Below are positions 5,204-8,520 of a DNA stretch of 8,520 bases, in pieces. The notes under the pieces are model-generated. The model was given only the letters and a program-made list of their open reading frames with translations. It had not been told where the DNA came from and did no database searches. Position numbers and translations under genes: made by a program. Position 1 is the first letter of the stretch. The number at the start of each line of letters is the position of its first letter. The DNA is from Klebsiella pneumoniae (GTDB lineage: Bacteria > Pseudomonadota > Gammaproteobacteria > Ga0077536): the NCBI GenBank assembly GCA_945873015.1, contig CAMCBY010000151.1:1-8520 (forward strand), written 5' to 3'.

Positions 5204-5952
5204 GCTTCGCCCCGTTTGAGAAATGTACGCACTTTGTCCACACCGTGTTCGGCCAGTTCGCGCGGATTGCCATAAGCAATCATGGTGCGCGTATCGGCAT
5301 CCAGGAACACCGAGTTGTTGGCGATCGCAAAGATGCTCGGCAGCTCGTGGGTGACCAGCACCACGGTTGCACCGAGACTATCGCGCAGTTCCAGGATCAA
5401 ATCGTCGAGCCGTCGCGAACTCAAGGGGTCGAGACCGGCAGAGGGCTCATCGAAAAACAGGATCTCGGGGTCCAGCGCCATCGCGCGCGCGAGACCGGCG
5501 CGCTTTTTCATGCCGCCGCTGATCTCGGACGGATAAAAATCCTCAAAGCCGCCGAGCCCGACCAGAGACAACTTCAAAGACACCACCTCGGCGATCAGAT
5601 CGGGTGGCAGGTCGGTGAACTCCTGCAAAGGCAGGGCAACGTTTTCGGCAAGCGTCAGTGAACTCCACAGCGCGCCCGCCTGGAACAGGATGCCGAAACC
5701 ACGCTGGCGCTGCACTTGCTGTTCAGGGCTCGCCGCCCAGTAGTCCATACCATCGTACAACACCGTGCCGGCGGCCGGTCGCACCAGTCCGATCATCTGG
5801 CGCAGCAGCGTGCTCTTGCCGCAGCCGCTGCCGCCCATGATGACGAAGATGTCGCCGCGGTTGATGGTGAAATTCAGATCGCGCTGGATGACGTAATCGC
5901 CATAGGCCATGGTCAGGTTGCGGCATTCGATGTGCGGCGGGGCGGTGGTCAT
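5200..5952 (-). CDS. mlaF: MlaF-type lipid ABC transporter ATP-binding protein
   Basis: A 250-residue ABC ATPase with a complete set of motifs: Walker A GGSGCGKST (40-48), Q-loop Gln91, signature SGGMKKR (145-151), Walker B ILFFDEP with catalytic Glu169 (164-170), D-loop SAGLDP (171-176), and switch His202 in THE. The signature form ISGGMKKRAGLARAMALDPE is characteristic of the MlaF/Mkl group that powers MCE transporters. It should bind the cytoplasmic face of the MlaE-type permease as a dimer and drive lipid movement. The ATG is one base after the permease stop (5954), and the stop overlaps the MCE gene start, so tight co-translation is expected. No strong ribosome site precedes it. Every catalytic residue is intact. 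Confidence 0.95.
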   Translation of the reverse strand: MTTAPPHIECRNLTMAYGDYVIQRDLNFTINRGDIFVIMGGSGCGKSTLLRQMIGLVRPAAGTVLYDGMDYWAASPEQQVQRQRGFGILFQAGALWSSLTLAENVALPLQEFTDLPPDLIAEVVSLKLSLVGLGGFEDFYPSEISGGMKKRAGLARAMALDPEILFFDEPSAGLDPLSSRRLDDLILELRDSLGATVVLVTHELPSIFAIANNSVFLDADTRTMIAYGNPRELAEHGVDKVRTFLKRGEA

Positions 5953-5953
5953 G

Positions 5954-7093
5954 TCAGATGCCGAGCTTCTGGAACACGATGGTCAAGACCGAAGCCGAGA
6001 CTGTGATGAGCAGGATGCCAAGCACCACCGCCGAGGTGGTCGACTCGCCGACCGCCTGGGCACTGCGACCGCACTGCATACCGCGCAGACAACCGGCGAA
6101 ACCGACCAGACCGCCGTAGACCGTGCCCTTGATCAGGCCGACCGCAAAATGTTTGAGCTCGAGTGCCGAGAGGGTTTCGTTGTAGTACTCGTACATACCG
6201 ACATCGAACACCAGCACCGCGATGGTCATGCCGGCGAGAATGCCGACGATGCCGGCGTACAAGGTCAATACCGGCACCATCAGAATCAGTGCCAGCATAC
6301 GCGGCAGCACCAGATAGTCGATGGGCGACACGCCTAGGGTGCGCAGCGCATCGATTTCTTCGTTGACCTGCATGGAGCCGATCTGGGCGGCATAGGCCGC
6401 GCCGGTGCGGCCGGCCAGAATGATGCCGGTCATGAGCGCCGCCACTTCACGCACCACGCCGATGCCGACCAGGTCGGCGATATAAATGCTGGCGCCGAAC
6501 AAGGCCAACTGCACCGCGCCCATGTAGGCAAGGATGGTGCCGACCAGGAAACTGATGAGCGACACTATCGGCAGCGCGCGCGGCCCGACTTCGTCGATGA
6601 GATAGGCAAAATCCTGGCGTCGATAGCGGGCTCGACCGGTGACGAAACGGCCCAGGGACAACAGGATCTCACCAGCGAACTCGACCATCGCCGGCCAGTC
6701 GCGCCATGCCTCGAGCGCACTCGTGCCGACCCGCGCCAGCAACCCGGGTGCGGCGGGTGTCGCGCGTGGCGGCGGGGGTGGCACTGCAAAGGCCAGCGCC
6801 AGCATGCGCCGCAGACCCTCGGGCAGCGCTGAATCATCGACCTCGACCTTGCGCGCGCGACAGTCGCGCACGATGCCGGCGAGAAAATTGACCGCGCTTG
6901 AATCCCAAGCGGTCAGGTCCCGCGCACCGAGCACGACCCGTTTTGCCAGGACAAACTGCGCGGTGATGCGGGCAAAGCGCGGCACGTCGCCGCGCAATAC
7001 CCATGCACCCGTCAGCCACACACAAGGCTGTTCGGCACTGCCTTCAATGACGAGATGAGTGCGCCAGTCTGGGGGGAGGTCGTCGAAATTCAT
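5954..7093 (-). CDS. mlaE: MlaE-type permease with fused N-terminal STAS domain
   Basis: A 379-residue membrane protein in two parts. Residues 1-104 form a STAS-like domain (WLTGAWVL, VVLGARDLTAWDSSAVNFL) resembling MlaB; Asp-Ser-Ser at 64-66 sits where MlaB/anti-sigma-antagonist STAS domains carry the conserved serine. A proline run (105-109) and linker follow. From about 134 onward is the MlaE permease domain with several hydrophobic segments and the conserved cytoplasmic motif EVAALMTGIILAGRTGAAYA, then AQIGSMQVNEEIDALRTLGV (216-255). The protein forms the inner-membrane channel through which lipid passes between the MCE ring and the membrane. The fusion explains the lack of a separate mlaB. 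A GTG lies one codon earlier (7096); I prefer the ATG at 7093, though neither has a strong ribosome site. First gene of the operon. The symbol is by family. Confidence 0.93.
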   Translation of the reverse strand: MNFDDLPPDWRTHLVIEGSAEQPCVWLTGAWVLRGDVPRFARITAQFVLAKRVVLGARDLTAWDSSAVNFLAGIVRDCRARKVEVDDSALPEGLRRMLALAFAVPPPPPRATPAAPGLLARVGTSALEAWRDWPAMVEFAGEILLSLGRFVTGRARYRRQDFAYLIDEVGPRALPIVSLISFLVGTILAYMGAVQLALFGASIYIADLVGIGVVREVAALMTGIILAGRTGAAYAAQIGSMQVNEEIDALRTLGVSPIDYLVLPRMLALILMVPVLTLYAGIVGILAGMTIAVLVFDVGMYEYYNETLSALELKHFAVGLIKGTVYGGLVGFAGCLRGMQCGRSAQAVGESTTSAVVLGILLITVSASVLTIVFQKLGI

Positions 7094-7133
7094 CACTCAG
7101 CGATTTTGCGCCACGGGTGGCGGTGGTGGGGGG

Positions 7134-7139
7134 ATTATA
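7134..7139 (-). promoter_or_regulatory. Probable -10 box of the transporter operon
   Basis: Perfect TATAAT on the minus strand, about 40 nt before the permease start, giving a predicted leader near 34 nt. At 15-17 bp upstream the -35 region is poor (TGTTCA or CATGTT). The interrupted palindrome GTGCGCTGCAC (7140-7150) abuts the upstream side of the -10 box and could be a regulator site. REP-like unit 7 lies just upstream, outside the promoter core. Confidence 0.5.
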
Positions 7140-7170
7140 GTGCGCTGCACCGCCTGAACATGTGTCCCAC

Positions 7171-7196
7171 TGTAGGTGCGAATTCATTCGCACATT
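7171..7196 (+). repeat. REP-like unit 7 (family A, forward)
   Basis: TGTAG head, GTGCGAA/TTCGCAC stem, TTCA loop, tail ATT followed by A instead of C. It lies tail-to-tail with unit 8 across 33 nt, the same arrangement as units 1 and 2. Confidence 0.87.
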
Positions 7197-7229
7197 ACCA
7201 GCCGCGGCTGAGCGCCCAAGCGCGCCCTT

Positions 7230-7257
7230 GAATGTGCGAATAAATTCGCACCTGCAG
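7230..7257 (-). repeat. REP-like unit 8 (family A, reverse)
   Basis: On the minus strand: head CTGCAG, stem GTGCGAA/TTCGCAC, loop TTTA, tail ATTC. The head begins at the very next base after the TGA stop (7260-7258) of the flavoprotein gene. Confidence 0.87.
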
Positions 7258-8415
7258 TCAGAACAGCGGATTCAGCGGTGCCTGCCCCAGCATCACACGA
7301 CCGATGTCTTCCATCACATGGGCCTGCAGTTGCAGATGATGGCGTGCGACATTGATATCGCGCACCGCGCGATCGAAAGCGGGACAGAACACGCCGGCGG
7401 TGCCCGCAAGTTCCTGCAAGGTGTTGACCGCGCCCAGCGCCGAGCGTGCCGCAACCACCACCGCAAGGCGCGTTCGTGCGACGTCGGTCACAGTCAAAGT
7501 CTGGCCGGCGCAGACCTGCTGCCAGAGTGCGGCGACTTCGCGCGCGAGGTAGGCGCGGCCGGCTTCGATGGCGCCTTGTGCCTCAGCCAGCCCGGACTGC
7601 ACCCGCGTCTCCTCACGCGCCGGTCGCGCGCCGGCAAAGGGCGTGCGCTCGAGCAGCGGCAGCGTCGCATCCAGTGCGCCGCGCGCCATGCCGCACACCG
7701 CCGCCGCCTTGCTCATGGCGAGCCGCAGGCCGAGCGGAATGCGCCACGCCGGACTGTCGTCGCGCGGCGTATCGCGCAGGCCGAAACCGTGGGCGGCGGG
7801 CACGAACACCTCGTGCAACTCAAAGTCGTCGCTGGCGGTGCCCTTGAGGCCGCTGGTATGCCAGGTATCGATGATGGTGGCCGCGCTGCTCGGCACGAAC
7901 AGCAGGCGGATGTCCGGCGCGCCGAGCGCATTGACGCGCGGCTGTTCTCCGTCATGCACCACACACAACGCGCCCAACCAGTCGGCGTGGCGACAGCCAC
8001 TGGTGAAGCGCCAGCGTCCGCTGACGCGATGACCGTCGTCAGTCGCGACCGCGCGGCCCTTGCCGACCGCGGTCAAGGACACCACCGCGAGTGGATTGCG
8101 CCCGAGCATCGTGCGTATCACTTCGGGTGCGAGCCATGCGTTCAGACAGGCGCTCGATTCCGACGCCACCATCGCGCACCAGCCGCTCGAGGCATCGCCG
8201 CGCGACAATTCTTCGATGACGTCGAGATAACTCTGCGGATCGGCCGCCTCGCCACCGTATTCGCGACCCAGCTGCAGGTGAAACGCGCCCATTGCAGTGA
8301 GCGCCGCGCGTACCTCGGGTGTCAGTCGCCGTGCATGCTCGATAGCGGCACCGGCCTCAAGCAACAGGGGCCGCAGATTCTGCGCGGCGCTGAGCAATGG
8401 CGAGGGCGCTTGCAT
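7258..8415 (-). CDS. Acyl-CoA dehydrogenase-fold flavoprotein (HsaA/DszC-like monooxygenase type)
   Basis: A 385-residue protein with the three-part acyl-CoA dehydrogenase fold: an N-terminal helical domain (1-110, with the substrate-side segment QLGREYGGEAADPQSYLDVIEELSRGDASSGW at 48-79), a beta domain (111-225) with SGRWRFTSGCRHADWLG (132-148), and a C-terminal helical domain with the segment FDRAVRDINVARHHLQLQ (347-364). This pattern is closest to flavin-dependent monooxygenases such as HsaA, DszC and HPAH-C2, which take reduced flavin from a partner reductase and hydroxylate aromatic or heterocyclic substrates; the usual acyl-CoA dehydrogenase base is not evident. An ordinary dehydrogenase role remains possible. 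No reductase partner is in the window. The start is ATG at 8415 because AAGGA (8427-8423) lies 7 nt upstream; the frame stays open to a TTG at 8514 without a ribosome site. Confidence 0.85.
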   Translation of the reverse strand: MQAPSPLLSAAQNLRPLLLEAGAAIEHARRLTPEVRAALTAMGAFHLQLGREYGGEAADPQSYLDVIEELSRGDASSGWCAMVASESSACLNAWLAPEVIRTMLGRNPLAVVSLTAVGKGRAVATDDGHRVSGRWRFTSGCRHADWLGALCVVHDGEQPRVNALGAPDIRLLFVPSSAATIIDTWHTSGLKGTASDDFELHEVFVPAAHGFGLRDTPRDDSPAWRIPLGLRLAMSKAAAVCGMARGALDATLPLLERTPFAGARPAREETRVQSGLAEAQGAIEAGRAYLAREVAALWQQVCAGQTLTVTDVARTRLAVVVAARSALGAVNTLQELAGTAGVFCPAFDRAVRDINVARHHLQLQAHVMEDIGRVMLGQAPLNPLF

Positions 8416-8422
8416 GGGACGG

Positions 8423-8427
8423 TCCTT
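8423..8427 (-). promoter_or_regulatory. Ribosome binding site deciding the flavoprotein start
   Basis: AAGGA on the minus strand, 7 nt before the ATG at 8415. It favours a 385-residue product over the longer frame beginning further upstream, whose first 33 residues look like translated leader. Confidence 0.7.
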
Positions 8428-8447
8428 CGTAGCGGGAATGGGTGGCC

Positions 8448-8453
8448 AGTATA
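8448..8453 (-). promoter_or_regulatory. Possible -10 box for the flavoprotein gene
   Basis: TATACT on the minus strand (5 of 6 matches to TATAAT), about 33 nt before the start codon. The -35 region (CGTTCA at 17 bp) is weak, so this is tentative. Confidence 0.35.
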
Positions 8454-8469
8454 CGGCCTCGTCGCCACG

Positions 8470-8498
8470 CTGAACGGCAGCAGCGGGCGCGCTATCAT
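8470..8498 (+). promoter_or_regulatory. Possible promoter of a divergent gene beyond the right edge
   Basis: CTGAAC (8470-8475), 17 bp, then TATCAT (8493-8498), a reasonable sigma-70-type pair on the plus strand. It would start transcription near 8505, just before a strong ribosome-site-like AAGGGGA at the edge. Confidence 0.35.
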
Positions 8499-8513
8499 GC
8501 CGCCTCGACAGCA

Positions 8514-8520
8514 AAGGGGA
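8514..8520 (+). promoter_or_regulatory. Possible ribosome binding site at the right edge
   Basis: AAGGGGA ends the window on the plus strand. A start codon would fall roughly 5-10 nt outside, giving a gene divergent from the flavoprotein. Only the next bases can confirm it. Confidence 0.3.

Noticed and set aside
8416..8514. 33-residue N-terminal extension of the flavoprotein
   Set aside because: It begins at TTG with no ribosome site, overlaps likely promoter sequence, and a strong AAGGA precedes the internal ATG at 8415.

Overview
The window is high-G+C bacterial DNA (roughly 60% by eye). The best guess is a gammaproteobacterium or close relative. This rests on the gene families (Type I Baeyer-Villiger monooxygenase, Mla/Pqi-type lipid ABC transporter with a PqiC-like lipoprotein, bacterial GST), strong G/C third positions, and many short REP-like palindromes headed by GTAG. 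No taxonomic marker is present, so the assignment is weak.

Layout, left to right. (1) 1-57: last 18 codons of an unidentified + strand gene. (2) 54-465: non-coding gap made of REP-like repeats, one of which is split by a ~260-bp element with terminal inverted repeats and a short target-site duplication; that element carries a second REP-like family. (3) 466-2076, minus: Type I Baeyer-Villiger monooxygenase. (4) 2077-2325: divergent gap without repeats. (5) 2326-2790, plus: SRPBCC (START/Bet v1-like) protein. (6) 2807-2909: three REP-like units between convergent genes. (7) 7093 down to 2913, minus: a tightly packed probable operon: MlaE-type permease with a fused N-terminal STAS domain, MlaF-type ATPase, MlaD/MCE substrate-binding protein, PqiC-like lipoprotein, then a glutathione S-transferase 27 nt further on. 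(8) 7094-7257: promoter region with a perfect TATAAT for that operon, plus two REP-like units. (9) 7258-8415, minus: acyl-CoA dehydrogenase-like flavoprotein of the HsaA/DszC type. (10) 8416-8520: its leader, with signals for a possible divergent + strand gene beginning just outside the window.

How the genes may work together: the four-gene transporter should form an inner-membrane ABC complex (permease with STAS, ATPase) with a periplasmic MCE protein and an outer-membrane-directed lipoprotein, moving lipids or other hydrophobic molecules between the membranes. Its flanks encode redox and hydrophobic-ligand proteins (BVMO, SRPBCC, GST, HsaA-like flavoprotein), which fits a lineage that handles hydrophobic, terpenoid/steroid-like or aromatic compounds. 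A shared pathway is only an inference.

No clearly new protein system is visible. The most unusual content is non-coding: ten REP-like hairpins in two families that share head, loop length and sequence, and tail but have entirely different stems; compensatory stem changes; stop codons at or inside the repeats; and a transposon-like element inserted precisely into one repeat.
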